DNA from: Ophioderma brevispina
Taxonomy: Eukaryota; Echinodermata; Ophiuroidea; Amphilepidida; Ophiodermatidae
Assembly (NCBI GenBank): GCA_023653785.1
Contig: JAMKCH010014179.1
Span: 19,363-83,362 of the forward strand
Direction: 5' to 3'
DNA: 64,000 bases
The notes under the pieces are model-generated. The model was not told the origin of the DNA and did no database searches. It saw nothing but the letters and a program-made list of their open reading frames with translations. The stretch's first letter is position 1, and every line of letters starts with the position of its first letter. Positions 11,421 through 23,870 of the stretch are shown here, one piece after another. A program made the translations under genes and the position numbers.

Positions 11421-14400
11421 GTACATTTTTCATGAATGACTTGTCCCTTTTGGTTCTTCTTTTTCTTTGCTCCTCCCTTCTTTTGTTTTTAATCCACCAA
11501 CTGTTTAAATTAGTCTTTTAACTCTGAGGGGACGGGTTGCTAATTGTGTTCTGTCCTTTCTGTGTTGGGTTGTCTGTTTTTGTTTTGTTTGTTGGTAGGG
11601 GTGGGTGGGTGGTACTGTGTTTGTTGTGGATTTTTTGTGCTATTAACCCTGGTCAATATAATTTTTGGGCTCTTATGTTAAACAACTTTTTTATGAACAT
11701 TTTTTAGTGGCATTTATTATTCTTTTTGTTCACAGTCTCAGGGCAACGGGTGTTCACAACCCATGGACTCCCTTTTAATTTAGTGTATAATGTGGCTGTA
11801 GGTGGCTCACAGTTTCAGGATTTCAAAGTGTTCATTTTCAGGGGCTCATTTATTGGTGGTCTTCCTTTTGTCTCTGATTTTTGGTGGACACCTGTTGCCT
11901 GTGACATGTAAAGACTGTCAAAAAAAACTATATGCAATCAAAGATTAATTTTTTGGCCAAAATTTTAAGTGCATTTCAAATTGAGTTTTACTGAGTCTTT
12001 TTAGGAGTGTTCCAGCTTTCATGAGATTTTTAGTTGGTGTAATTTGGGGCTGGTTTTAGGAGTTATGTCTAATTATCTGAGACAGTTGAAAACTTTTGGG
12101 GCCAGTTTCGGCTATCCCTGATTCAACAAAATACGCCATTGGAAAATCACCTTCAAGATATTTTTTTTATTGAAACAATTACAATAAAATGTAGGTATAA
12201 AGTGCTGTGATATAACATAATTTATAACTTTACTGTCGCAATTTGCTGATAAATACATGTAGCGTTGGGAAATTCAATCAACAGTCTTGTTATCTAAGCT
12301 TTACTCCAGGTTTCAGCAGAAGGTAGAACATAAAACCCCCTTGTTTAGAGAGTAAACTGATACCTTTGTAACACCACCATAATTTTTCTTTATCTTTGTC
12401 GAACACTGCTTTCTTTCATCATATTCCTCCCGACATGGTGGAAGCAGTTGGGAATAGGGGAAGGGTAAATTTCGCTTCTCATTAAGAGCCTTGTCCACAC
12501 ATTTTTCCCTCACCACTTGTAGACTGTTACATTATTTTCAGCATTCAAATTCCCCTAATTTCCCTTAATTTCATGACCATTGTTCCTCTGAGACCCCCCC
12601 CCGCGTCTCTCATTGTCAACCCAAAAAACATAATAATTTCTGATGCTTTCACTGAAAAATAATCTATGGATTATTCAATGCATGATATACATTCACTCTG
12701 AGCTGTACACTATTCTTTTGTTTGTTGAAAAGGGTTTATCACAACGTGCTACACCCTTATACCTTTAGTTTCTTGAACTTCAGGTGAAACTGGGCCAAGT
12801 GGTAAATTTATCCTTTGGGTGTTCAATGACAATATCTCCCTTAGGGTCTCAATTGGATGGAATAAAGCGATGATCTTGTGTCTAACAAATACAACAAAAT
12901 ATCGTGGCAAAATGCACAGTTTATTTTTTTATAATTTTTAGTTTGATTGTATATTTTTTATTGGACAGTCCTGATAATAATTGACTGACTCTTTTCATAT
13001 TTAAATATGCACATTCATGCAGTAATCATATGTATAGTTGTTGTGAGAAGGGGGGCTGTGGTTGTCCTTCTGGATTCTGTTTTCCCCCCACCAGTCCCAA
13101 GAACAGGGCAATAATATTAAAAAAACCAACAAAAAAAAAACAAAACAAAACCAAACAAAAACTAGACATGTTTCTTTAGAATGTCTTTGTATACACCCTG
13201 CTTACTTTCGAACTAAGTATTTTTTATTCGGTAATGGTTGGTGCGCCCCGAATGGGAGGTCACGTCAACCATTTATCAGACCCATCCATCCTTTACTTGC
13301 CTATGTCGTTCTATCCTCCCCTAACACAAATCTTGCAACTAGAAAGGAATACGGATAATCCAGATAAAGAGTATCTCTCAGGCTATGAACTTATCTCCAT
13401 GCTTTTTGCATTTTACTACTGTCCATAATACTTAGACCCTCGTTTTTGAATTAATATTATGAGGTGAGGTGTCGGGAAAATCGTGAACGAAAAGTTTTTA
13501 TTCACGAATTGCCTACCAGGATTTGAAAAATTTCACAACATGAATGGCATTTTTATCTACAATCTATTGAAATATGGACCCTTTTCCCCTCAAGTTACAA
13601 ACTGATCTGTCCATTGTCGGTAGCCATTAACAAATGACGTGTGAGGGGGGTTTTTGGTATATACACACGAGGTAGAGGGCAACTACCGATGTTCCAGCGA
13701 TGACCCACTGCGATCAATATTGGCGGACCATAAGACTTTGGGCCGACACATTATTGTGTCATCTTCTCTTAAGGACACAAAAAAAATAATACAGAAGAAT
13801 GTAATTGGTATTTGTATTTCTTTGAAAGTTTGAGCACTATTATTGCCCAGGATACAATCCCGGGAATACACCGCTATTTATCCATTAAGCAATTGGTTCA
13901 GAATATCGATCAATTTTCTTCTACTGTCAAAGAAGCGATGCAACGTTTTGGTTATTCCTTCATGGATTTTCTGCACGAACTACTCATATTGACATGTGTA
14001 GAGTTGAAGGTCTTTAATGGGCTTTTATTCCGTATTGGTTCAATAACTTGATTTCGTTCATCAAAAGATACACCAACGTGTTACACACCTCTCCTTATAA
14101 AATGAAACATTCCAGAAAAAGTTTATGCTCATTACGAATATTCGGCCTGTTTTCGATTCCTTTCCGATTGGGTGACCAAAATCGAAGAAATTGAAATAGA
14201 ATGGGTGTTAAGAAATACTTTTCGCATGCACCGTTCAAAATACTTTGTGGTAATTAGTGAATACCAACTTTTCTTCAGATATTTTCCCGACCCCAATACT
14301 TCTCTCAATATTAATTAAAAACGAGGTCTAAGCTAAGTGGAATGGACAGTATTTCTGCAAGGGTAGGAATCATCTGGTTATCAATGTTGGTTAGCAGGTT

Positions 14401-15110
14401 TGCAAGCCTGACAGACTTCACCACATTTTGCTTAATTAAAGTTGGACGAGAGATTTCATATATCAGGTGTACTAAAAAAATCAAAAGCACGATATTTTAG
14501 CCCTTATGTAAAGCTTTCAATCAAAATATCCCCATCTGAAAGGATTAAAGCTAAGAAAATGTTTCTTTGGTACGAAATTTTGAATTTCTAAAAACTCAAT
14601 TTTAAAACATGCCTTCAAAATGAATGTTTTCATAATAATTAAAATATAAGCAAATTAAATCACCTTTTTTCTCACGTTTAAGACATCTCTGTAGCAATAA
14701 CAGGCAAGCAATCTATTGAGTGCTAATCATAAAGGAAAAAAAAAATTTTAAAAAAAAAACTTATTATGATACAATATTTGGGTGCCTCAAAATCTCTCTT
14801 GCACCTAGATGGAAACTTAATCAACCTCGGCCCATAAGTTTACCAGTACTCTTTACGTGTTTTTTTGACCGTGTATATTTGATTTTGCTTTGTTTTGTAT
14901 ACCTTTTTAATATGTTAGCCATCATTGTGAAGCCGATACTTTTCGGCATTGGTTAGCTTGGTACTTTGTGTCGTCTGCAAGGATTGCAAGAAGCACATGG
15001 GATTACTCCTGGTGCGTATGTCTGTGCGTCTGTGTGTTTGTGTGTGTGTTTCCTGTGGTCAAAATGTTAACCCTTAATATATTGCATGCGTATGAGTTCC
15101 ATACGGCTAC
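11421..15110. other. No gene recognised
   Basis: A 3.7-kb AT-rich stretch. Frames at 13234-13428 and 13812-14051 are open but have no recognised motif or splice context. A short (GT)n-like run lies near 15010-15050. Confidence 0.5.
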
Positions 15111-15124
15111 GATGTGGAAATGTA

Positions 15125-15195
15125 GGGGCGGGGTGGGTGACATGGTTGGTGACCTCATGTGACTTGGTGACCTTTTGTGACCTTTGCCGGTCAAA
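15125..15195 (+). repeat. GTGACC-type minisatellite, first patch
   Basis: Copies of a GGTGACCTCATGTGACTT-like unit. The same unit returns at 15866-15882 and 16085-16460, so a longer array appears to be split by the G-rich and SINE-like blocks. Confidence 0.7.
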
Positions 15196-15574
15196 ATGTT
15201 AACCCTTTCCCGCAAGTTTTGTGTAACAATTATCGGAAGTTCCCGTAAGGCTTTATAATGATGTAACTTGACTATGGAAGAAGCGGGGTTAAAGAGTCTC
15301 GATCTGAATTAGATGTTGGGCATATTCTGGCAAATTTTGCCAAATGAGCTAATTAATATGCCAAGAATCAGCGCAATCGCTATATTTTTTCAACGGTACA
15401 TCGGATTGGTGCGCATCTTCTTTGCCATTGAAAGTTCCTGATACGTTGGCGTTAGGTATGCAACTGACGAATTAAAATAGCATAACTTGCTGTATCGCTA
15501 AAACGGTACTTCCGATATGCAATTCCTTGCTACATGAACACTACCATGTCATACATCTTCCTGTGTGAATCATA

Positions 15575-15865
15575 GGAGGGAACAGGGTGGTGTGTTGGGG
15601 AGGGGGAAGGTGGTGTGGTGGGAGGAGAAAGGGTGGGGTGTTGGGGAGGGGGAAGCATGGGGTGAAGCGTGAATGTTGGGGAGGGGGAGCGTGGGGTGTT
15701 TTTGGGGAGGGGCCTGGGTGTGAGAGGGCCGGTGGGGTGTTGGGGAGGGGGCAAGATGGGGTTTTGGGGCGGAATGGTGTGTCGTTCAGGGAGGAGGCTG
15801 GGGGCGGGGTGCATTGGGGAGGGGTCCAGGGTGGGGTGCGTCGGTAGGGTGCGTCGAGGGGCAGG
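15575..15865 (+). repeat. G-rich minisatellite (GGTGTTGGGGAGGGGG units)
   Basis: About 290 bases of repeated GGTGGGGTGTTGGGGAGGGGG-like units with extreme G bias on the plus strand (almost no C). Runs of three or more G recur every few bases, so G-quadruplex formation is plausible. Open frames here are Gly/Pro repeats without gene character. A smaller patch recurs at 16165-16235. Confidence 0.9.
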
Positions 15866-15881
15866 GTGACCTCATGTGACC

Positions 15882-16075
15882 TTAATAATAATAATAATAA
15901 TGGACATTTTTATAAAGCGCTAGACTCCGGCCGAGGTCGCTCACTGCGTAAAAGCAAGAAAGCGAAACAATGACAAGGAAGAAAAAAACAAAAAAAGCAA
16001 GATAATCAACAACAAACAGCTACAATCTAGAATGCATTATGACCAACTTGGTTTTTCAATGATTTCTTAAAGGTA
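15882..16075 (-). mobile_element. Short retroposon (SINE/LINE 3' tail) insertion
   Basis: AAT triplets are followed by GGACATTTTTATAAAGCGCTAG. On the minus strand this ends in CTAGCGCTTTATAAAAATG plus ATT triplets, the tail type shared by many marine invertebrate retroposons and by 63250-63485 here. It sits inside the GTGACC array, whose units continue on both sides. Confidence 0.55.
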
Positions 16076-16084
16076 CCCTCATTC

Positions 16085-16460
16085 ACCTCATTGCTTTCAG
16101 TCACCTTGTGACTCTCCTCATGTCACCTTGGTGACCTCATTAACCTTTGGCCCATTCCCAAATTGTTGCGTTGGGGAGGAGTCGGAGTGGGGTGCGTCGG
16201 GGATAGGGCAGGGTGGAAGTGCATCGCGGAGGGGGAAGGTGTGGTGAGCTTGGTGACCTCATGTGCCTGTGACCCCATGCGACTTTGATCCCATGTGACC
16301 TCTGTGACCCCATGTAACCTTGGTGCCTAGATGGAGCTTTGTAACTCCATGTGACCTCTGTGACCCTCTGTAACCACGTACCCTCATGTGACCTCGGTGA
16401 CTCATATGACCTTGTGACCTCAATTCTCCTTGGTTACCTCGTGTCACCTTTGGCCCCATT
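16085..16460 (+). repeat. GTGACC-type minisatellite, main patch
   Basis: Roughly 15-20 imperfect units of TGTGACCTTGGTGACCTCA type. The minus-strand frame at 16259-16486 is a translation of the repeat (GHMGS-like units). Confidence 0.8.
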
Positions 16461-16984
16461 CCAAACCGGCGACGGTAGACGTACACTGCGGTCCACGACC
16501 GCGATGTGTTTTTTTAATATTCCTGATATTAAAAAAAATCCGGTGCATATCAAACCAATAAATGTACCCTCCCTGTTGAATTGTTGGCCGCTCTTCATGG
16601 TTTTTGTGACTATTTTGCTTTATAGTTAGCATGTCCACTCCCTCCTTTTATTGAAACGTTTTTGAATATTTCCTCTATGGTTGCAGTGAATATCTGTTCA
16701 ACGATTTTATTTCTTGCTAAACAATCCGCGCGGCTCTATGAAGTCAAGGCTCAGTGCTATTTACAATCCAAGGCGAAGTTAAAGTGGATATTCGTAAGTG
16801 ATCTGTTATTCCAGACTCGAATGGGAAAAGACAAAGTTGTGCTAATTTGCATCACCATCGTGTGTGAGGAACAAAGTCCTTTATTCATAACTGGTTCTCC
16901 AAACAACAGTTTTTTAATATGGCCTGGTTTTAATTACAATCATTTAACATGGTAGGGCTCGGAGACCGCTTCCCCTATACCCAT

Positions 16985-18065
16985 ACCACAGATTGAGCAT
17001 CTGTAAAGCCAACATGCAATGTCTGTAGAGCCACATATGCAAAATTTAGTATGACAAGCCGCATATGCAAATAGATAAATTCTTATGATTGTATGCCTTT
17101 GACATGACTCAGTTTCCTCTAGTCAAATTCCCTCCACCAAATTAATTAAAAACCGTAAGCCAAAATTAATGCACCATTTCTTACAGTTGTATATCACAGA
17201 GAACATTGCAGCAAAGATTAGTGGCTGTCTTTACTTTATTTGGAAATAATACCATTTAGCCTGGCTTACTAGCATCAGTCTAGGGATCATTTAGAATATT
17301 GGATTCAAATGTGATCAAACTCAGTTTTAAAGCTCCTAAAGTCATGTAACCTCAATAACTGCCTAGATATAATTGTTTGAATATTAGCCTAACTGCTGAC
17401 CTGAAGTCAGATACCTCTAATTAAGGCTTGCTCACACATCCAATATCCTGAAGATAATTGCAATATTAAATTTAATTAATGCAATAGCTAAACGGAGTGG
17501 CAAGAAAATCTGAAGTCAAATACCTTTAGGATTGCCTGAACTAATTAAATGAAAATAACCATTAATATTTAATATTTGCTATTTGCCAGCACAACATTTG
17601 ATATGCCATAATTAATACATAGAGCTAATCTGCAGAGCCTGAAGTCAGCTACCTCTGGTCGCTCACATCATTGATCTGTAAAGATAACCTTTGGCCATAT
17701 TAATGAATGAATCAAAAAGAGCCAAATAATGCAAAATAAATGCAAATGAGCCGCTTGTTGCCAATAAAACTGGTGCAATCCTACCCTCCATAACGAAAAG
17801 GTAAGAGGGTGGCAAAACAATTTTGTCAAATAACCGAAACCATGCCCAACTCCTACGCAGATCTGATGCTATGTGATGACGGATGACGAACAAAGGTCAA
17901 AGCCTGGGGACAGCCGCCGCCCATTGGTCCCTCGGAGCCGAGCCAATGGAAATATGATGGGGATGATGACTGGTCTTTATGCAAAGTAGCAAAACAATAA
18001 CAATGGCCAATGGGCCCATAAATCATTCTCTGCAGTGGACAAATCGTTTTCCTCCGAATATATCT
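16985..18065. promoter_or_regulatory. Candidate enhancer-like block (clustered POU/SOX/homeodomain-like motifs)
   Basis: This non-repetitive AT-rich kilobase has ATGCAAA-type octamer-like sites near 17036, 17066, 17735 and 17975, with ATGCAAAT complete at two of them. TAATTA/ATTAATTA homeodomain-like cores lie near 17140-17150, 17470, 17545 and 17615, and AACAATAACAATGG SOX-like pairs near 17995. An AAAGGTCAAAG receptor-like half-site pair lies near 17892 and a CCAAT dyad at 17921-17949. A GAAGTCAGATACCTCTAATT-like phrase occurs three times (about 17403, 17511, 17642). Function is inferred from motif density only; chance in AT-rich DNA is a real alternative. Confidence 0.3.
17921..17949. promoter_or_regulatory. 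CCAAT-containing dyad
   Basis: CCATTGG, a 3-base spacer, the 12-base palindrome CTCGGAGCCGAG, then CCAATGG. The outer heptamers are exact reverse complements. Paired inverted CCAAT boxes are typical of NF-Y-type sites; binding is inferred. Confidence 0.45.
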
Positions 18066-18299
18066 TCATAAACGTATTGTTTGAGGAAAAAAAAAAAATC
18101 CTCTCTGAATCCTGCTTGTTTTGGGATTTGCTTGGTATGTAATATGTCTTTATACTCATTTGAGGATTTTCTTTTCCAAACAAAATATAGCTATTAAAAT
18201 ACACATCTGTACCTTACAACAAAGAATAAAGTTAGTCGCGTCTTTTGTTCAAAACTAATGGCGCCTGTCACCAAGAGTTGCGTTTTTTGGGCTACCGGT

Positions 18300-18304
18300 A
18301 ATCT

Positions 18305-18337
<33 letters not shown>

Positions 18338-18555
18338 ATATATATATATAATATATATAATATATCTATATATAATATATTCTATCATCTATTATAATAT
18401 ACTATATATATATATATATTATATTTTATCTATATAATATATATATCATATTATATCGGTATATATATATATATTTAACTATTCTATATATATATCTATT
18501 ACATTCATAGCATTCATCTCTAGCTCATCTATCTCTATATATCTATATATGGCAT
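18300..18555. repeat. (CT)n then (TA)n compound microsatellite
   Basis: About 35 bases of CT repeats run into about 220 bases of degraded TA/TATC repeats. No gene is present. Confidence 0.95.
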
Positions 18556-18559
18556 GCTA

Positions 18560-21500
18560 CTCGATTCGGGCCCGACGCAAGATTTATTCATATCCAATAC
18601 AATAAATAATATAAAATTGAAATGCCTAAACCTACGGAGCTGTGACTCTCGATCAGCTCTCAGGTGAAACGCACAGCGCACTATGTATATACATACAAAT
18701 TTTAATTTAATAAATTTATGATACCAATGATAGAAAGAATAGAGAAGGGCATGAATTTATGCAAATTTAATCCGACAGGATATGCGAACCCTGTGGTGAA
18801 ATTATTAAAAAGCACAAAGGCACGCTCACCTTTGCCTTAAGAGAGAACTCCCTCTTTGAGATGCACACAATCATAACGGAACAAGGCCCATAACATTTTT
18901 AGCCTGGGTTTAAAGGCAAGCGAGTGACATGTGCATTGCCACCCAACATCAGTCTGCAAATCATGTGTGCAAACTTATTGATGTTCATAGTCACCTTTTC
19001 CCAGCACCTGGAGTTTTCCCCTTCTGCATACGTAAACTTAGGCAAAATACCAACCATATTATGCGAGTTCTTGGCAAAAGGTTCCTATCATCGCCTTAAC
19101 ACGACCGGGGATATCTGCAGTATAGGTCCTTAAGGACATCATTGTTTTCCCAAGTGTAGATCAAATGTTGATCTCATTGCGAAGGGCCGCAACCACAGAC
19201 TACTGCAGTCCTATTTTCAAGATTGACAAACGAGCACCACCAATCCCGCTCCAGAGTACTTCGCCCCCACCTGCAATTGAGGCGTTGTCTATTCCTGCAT
19301 CCCTTATACTACTATCGCCCACAATCTGACTCTAATTGAGGGAATGTATCTGCAAAAAACAAATTGAAAAAACAGTAACACGTTCACAAATGTTTCCCTC
19401 CTCTCTTTGCTTAAGACTCTCTTAATGAGTGATTGCCTCTGTTAAGTTCAAGCGGACCGTAACACCATGAAGGCGTTTATAAAAGTGAATTTCAAGGGAT
19501 TTATTGGTATGAATCTATCGGCAACATATATAATTAACTATCCCTAAATAAAACTGTATCAGATGGTTTTCATGGCATTGGAGTAGTTCCTTGTGAAAAA
19601 AATCCAGATTTATTCCAACAAATGTTCAGCAATGCAAGGAGCTACCATGTTTATTCCTGTGTATATTTTCCACGCCGCATGTAATATCGAAACAAACCCA
19701 GTGAAAATATATCACGTGATTTTAACAGTTTGCCAAATGCACTCATCTTTGTGAACTTCGTTGAGCACACAAAGATAGGAGCGAAGTTCGTTTAGAATCT
19801 TTTATTGCAAAAAAAATACACTTTTGAACCTCAGTGATTTTGAGAACAATGTAAAAGGGGTTTTATATATCATATTTGATTAACAAAGGTTTTAATTTGG
19901 CCTAACACTAACATCCATGAAAACGTGGACATTTGAACAGGGTCGCGTATATTTATAGTTTTATCGCAGTCGCACTGTAACACGATCTTAATACAATGGA
20001 TTGGCTAACAACAGTAATTGTATATAGATGAAATGGAGCAAGGTAACGAACTCTTGGTCTACCGACACAATAGCATCCAGAGATCCTGTTTAACCAGAAG
20101 TTGTATCTAGGGGGGGGCGGGTGCACGTTTGTTAGAGACATGCCATCCCATAACGCGCAATACAATGAGTCACTGAATTGGGGCTTTATTCTGTAGTTCT
20201 GCTGTCGCTTATCCACATTTCAAGGGAACAATTTTTGGTATAAACCGGCTCTACCACCTGCTTGGGCTCTTTTTGTAATGGACGCAATATGGCCGTCAGT
20301 GCCTCACTTACGAAGCCCAGTTTCCCAGTCCCTGTCTAGAATCAGTGGTTCGAAACCCACTCATGCGCGGTTCAGCAATCTACGTATTTTCAATGTACCG
20401 AGTATAGCGCTTCTTTGTATGACGAGAGTTTCCTACTTTATTTTAAAAACTATATTGCTCAACAATCCAGGCTCTTTTATAAAAAAATTAGGCACAATTA
20501 TGCCATTTTTATAATTCATATGATTTTAAAGGAAAATCGTTAATTCAAGTTAAAAAGTAAACGCGATATTCTTTCATACATGCCAGAACTTGACTAACCG
20601 CCGATCATCTTTCAATTTGTGTGAAAGACTAAACATGTGGCAAACCGAAGGTAAATAATACACTGGTGGCTCCATAAATCGTCTACTGTTTCGAAGTTAA
20701 GCATGAAAATGGGTTTTTCTTCCGCAAGGAATACTCCCATGACCATGAACACCTCTGGTACGTCATAATTAGGGATATTTCATTAATAGTGCCGAAGATT
20801 CAACAAATATCCCTTTAACGATTGTGCTCTGTAAAAAAACCTGCCCAAACAAAACTTTGAACCACCTCTTCTTGTGGCTAGTCCGTTATAGTGATGATGG
20901 CTCTGCTTGATACAAGCGGAATCCCGTACATGAAAGAGATAGTGGAATAAGAATCTGCAAAATACACAGGGGGCAATTTCTTTTAAAAAGTGGCGGCTAA
21001 ATAAACGAAATGAATATATAGTTGACAAATAGCTTTAGGGAGTCGGGTGTACCATAATGAGTCCTAATGGAAAAGACAAATTAGGCAAATGAGATGATTA
21101 AACCATAAATGCTTTTGATCTTGAATACAAAATTGGCGCGTATGTGTACAGTTGGAACGCCGAAGATTTCCAAACGCACCCATTGACTGATAGTGTCGTC
21201 AGGTAAGCCATTGAGGGCAGCTGATTTGCCCGCTCCTATTCTAAGCTGTGAGAATAACGTTTTATGAAAAGAAGTCATAACTGATTGAAAGAAAACGCAT
21301 TTGCCACAGCAAAAGATGTCTCGGTCCCTGGGACTCGTTTTGCATATTGTTCGATGTCTCAATTGGTATCGCTCATGGTCAGGCATGGGTGAATTCACGT
21401 TTACGCTTTTGTAAGCGTCAGCCAATGATCACGTTTCTTTAGCCTGACCACCTTTTCTTAAGCGTGTTAGCATCACAACGCATTCTGACAGCGTAGGAGC

Positions 21501-21995
21501 AAGTCGCAGTGGATCTTGGTTTGACAGAAATATTTTTTCCCACCCAAACCACCCATTTTTGTGTTGGTGGTTTATTCTTTAAACTTATCTTATTTGCAAT
21601 GTGTCAGCCTTTATTGAATTTATGTAGTATTTCGCCATTTAGTCAATCCTGGACCAACGTGGCTAATTTGCCAATTAAATGCATTTAAGTATGGGATTTT
21701 GGGATCATATGTTTGCAAGTTTGAATTCTTCATCTATTGGTTGGGATAAATGGTACTATTTTTTACATCCTGGCATGCAGCAGGAATAAATTACATATTT
21801 GATGTCAGACTGACCTAGATGAAATTTTTCTTCAGGCTCAGCATAAACCTTGTTTCATGTACTTGTCCTAACTTAATTATACATTTATTGCGAGAATTGT
21901 ACTGTTTAATTAATATGGCTTACTGTATATAAGCAATCAAATTCAAGTCTGTTATGGTGCTAAGTGTTTATCCAGCAACCTAAAAACATGTAGAA
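18560..21995. other. No gene recognised
   Basis: A 3.4-kb stretch without recognisable coding or repeat motif. Minus-strand frames at 19953-20216 and 21081-21425 are open, but no family was recognised. An ATTTATGCAAATTTAAT octamer-like site lies near 18750, continuing the motif type seen at 17-18 kb. Confidence 0.5.
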
Positions 21996-22002
21996 TTAGT
22001 AC

Positions 22003-22470
22003 AGAAGTATGTTGTGCATTATATATTGGTTTCACTAATACTTTATTGGGAAGGCTAGAGAAACTTTTCCTCAGCAAATGCCATTCAATTATTGTGAGAA
22101 GTTAGCAAAAGAAGTATGTTGTGCATTGTATAGTGGCTTCACTAATACTTTATTGGGAAGGCGGGCTAGGGAAACTTTTTCTCAGCAATGTTTATCAATG
22201 CCATTCAATTGTCTTGGGGGCGCGGTATTTGGCTTCACTAATAGTGACTTTATTGGGAAGGCGGGCTAGGGAAAGGTTTTCTCAGCAAATATATACCAAT
22301 GCCCATTAAATAGACTGTGGTGCGTTGTAATTGGGCTTCACTGATACTTTATTAGGAAGGCGGGTTAGGGAAAACTTTTCTCAACAACATTATTGATCAA
22401 CGCAATTTAATTTCTCATATATAGGTCAAAGTTTAGCTTTACTGATACCTTGTCGGAAAGTGTGCTAAGA
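22003..22470 (+). repeat. Tandem repeat, ~90-107-bp unit, about five copies
   Basis: The units carry GGCTTCACTAATACTTTATT, GGGAAGGCGGGCTAGGGAAA, CTTTTTCTCAGCAA and CCATTCAATT. Copies start near 22004, 22111, 22218, 22311 and 22400. The first three are close to each other; the last is weak. Open frames here only translate the repeat. Confidence 0.85.
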
Positions 22471-22724
22471 AACAAATTAAAATGTAAATACCATGGTTGT
22501 AAATCTATTTCCTACATGTATCGCTTTGAGGTGATATGACATATGCTGGATATGGCCGCGGCCGCATGAAATAAATGCTTGTCTCCTACGCATGTCAACA
22601 ATGCGTCAACTGCACTATGGTTGCCTAGTCTCCTTCTGTTGTCTGAGGGCAACTATAGAATCTGATATCTAGCCCCAACAACTCTACACAATCTTGTGAT
22701 TTATCTCATATGATGTTAATGCGG

Positions 22725-23870
22725 TCATATCAAAGTGAACAAAATAGGTCCCTGAGAGTTGGGTTTTATCTTTAGGTATTCAACCATGGCATTTACAGGG
22801 CAAAGTGGAGAGCCAGGCAAGTCTGCAAGCTTTAATTTACCGGAATGGCCCCTCTGATCTGTTTTTGAGACTTTAATGACAATTTCTAAATGGGTTTTGT
22901 TTGGCCCTGTTATTACTACATCACTTAACTGAATAACATGGGATGTATCTCTAGTGAGGGACTGTAGTGCACAGATCACATGTGAGTGTGCAAATGTGGA
23001 TAAAACTGAATTTTGGAATACAAGTACTTTATGCATTGATAATCAAAAAAATTGATGGAAGCACTTGCCACACAACTTTCATGGCCCCAGCTTGGGGTTC
23101 AAAGGTTACACAGGGGTAAAAAAATTTAAATCTTCCTATTGTGTTGAAATAAGCCTATAAGCCATATGTACATGTAGTGTAACTATACCTTTTTTTGAAT
23201 CCTGTAACCAGACAAAATCCTGGTGTACTTTTCAATATAATCGGAACATTAAAAATTTGTTTTTTAACCTCTGTATAACCTTGAAACTCAACATGGGGGC
23301 ATTAAGGGGGGTTGGTAAAGTGCTTCCATCCATTTTGATGGATTACTCAATGCCTAAAGTACTTGTGTGCAAAATTTCACAATGTTATCCGTAAGCGCCA
23401 CCCTTTTTCACTGAGTCCCCTGCTATCCTTCTTAGAGGTGCTGCATATAGGACCAAATCCGACAGCCAGCCAACTGATGGTCAGAATTGATCCGCCATTT
23501 TATGGGGGCCGCCAACCCCAAAACCGACCAAATCTTTGTACGTCCGTACCACGCTTGATTAAGTATAATTCAAAGGCTACACTGAATCTGAGGCCACCTT
23601 TGGTGGAATTCAACCAGGATGCACCCAAGCTATGGCTGCCAGTGAGGTGTGGGAATGTGCGAAATCGGATTGGTGTATTCACTAACCCTCAAGAAACCAA
23701 AAAATGCCAGCAAAAAAATGCTTTGCACTTGAAAGAGTGAATTCATATGAAGAAAGGAATTGCACCAAGGGATATTGTTGGTGATCAAAGCATGCAGCAT
23801 TCTAAATTTAATTGGCAACCTGCTGTCTACCCTTTTGTTCACGGCATACATCCCTACTTGACTTTTGAAA
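22725..23870 (-). pseudogene. Eukaryotic tyrosine recombinase relic (DIRS/Crypton-like), split
   Basis: The minus strand from about 23870 reads MYAVNKRVDSRLPIKFRMLH, then SIFLLAFFGFLRVSEYT, in which the Arg of FLRVSEY fits the first catalytic Arg of tyrosine recombinases. After a gap the minus strand at 22985-22725 reads SHVIQLSDVVITGPNKTHLE, then VSKTDQRG, LPGSPLCPVNAMVEYL and GPILF, which is the standard next section of these proteins. The C-terminal catalytic HxxR and Tyr boxes are not found, so it is truncated. The gap (22998-23391 and more) contains a MITE with inverted repeats. DIRS versus Crypton cannot be settled here. Confidence 0.7.
22998..23391. mobile_element. MITE inserted in the recombinase relic
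   Basis: The left arm (22998-23070) and right arm (23313-23391) are imperfect inverted repeats sharing GGATAA, AATTTTG, ACAAGTACTTTA, GCATTGA and TTGATGGAAGCACTT blocks over about 70 bases. The element is ~394 bp and has no coding content. It lies between two consecutive sections of the recombinase. Confidence 0.75.

Noticed and set aside
13062..14051. Three open frames considered as exons
   Set aside because: No recognised domain, no consistent splice sites, and one overlaps an A-rich run.
15530..15869. Gly-rich and Pro-rich frames on both strands
   Set aside because: Products of the G-rich minisatellite.
20278..20365. Possible tRNA or tRNA-like sequence (GTGGTTCGAAACCCAC)
   Set aside because: The T-arm-like stem is good, but I could not form an acceptor stem or a convincing A box; at most an old SINE trace.
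21081..21425. Minus-strand frame of 114 codons
   Set aside because: No motif recognised and no supporting context; kept only as part of a no-gene stretch.
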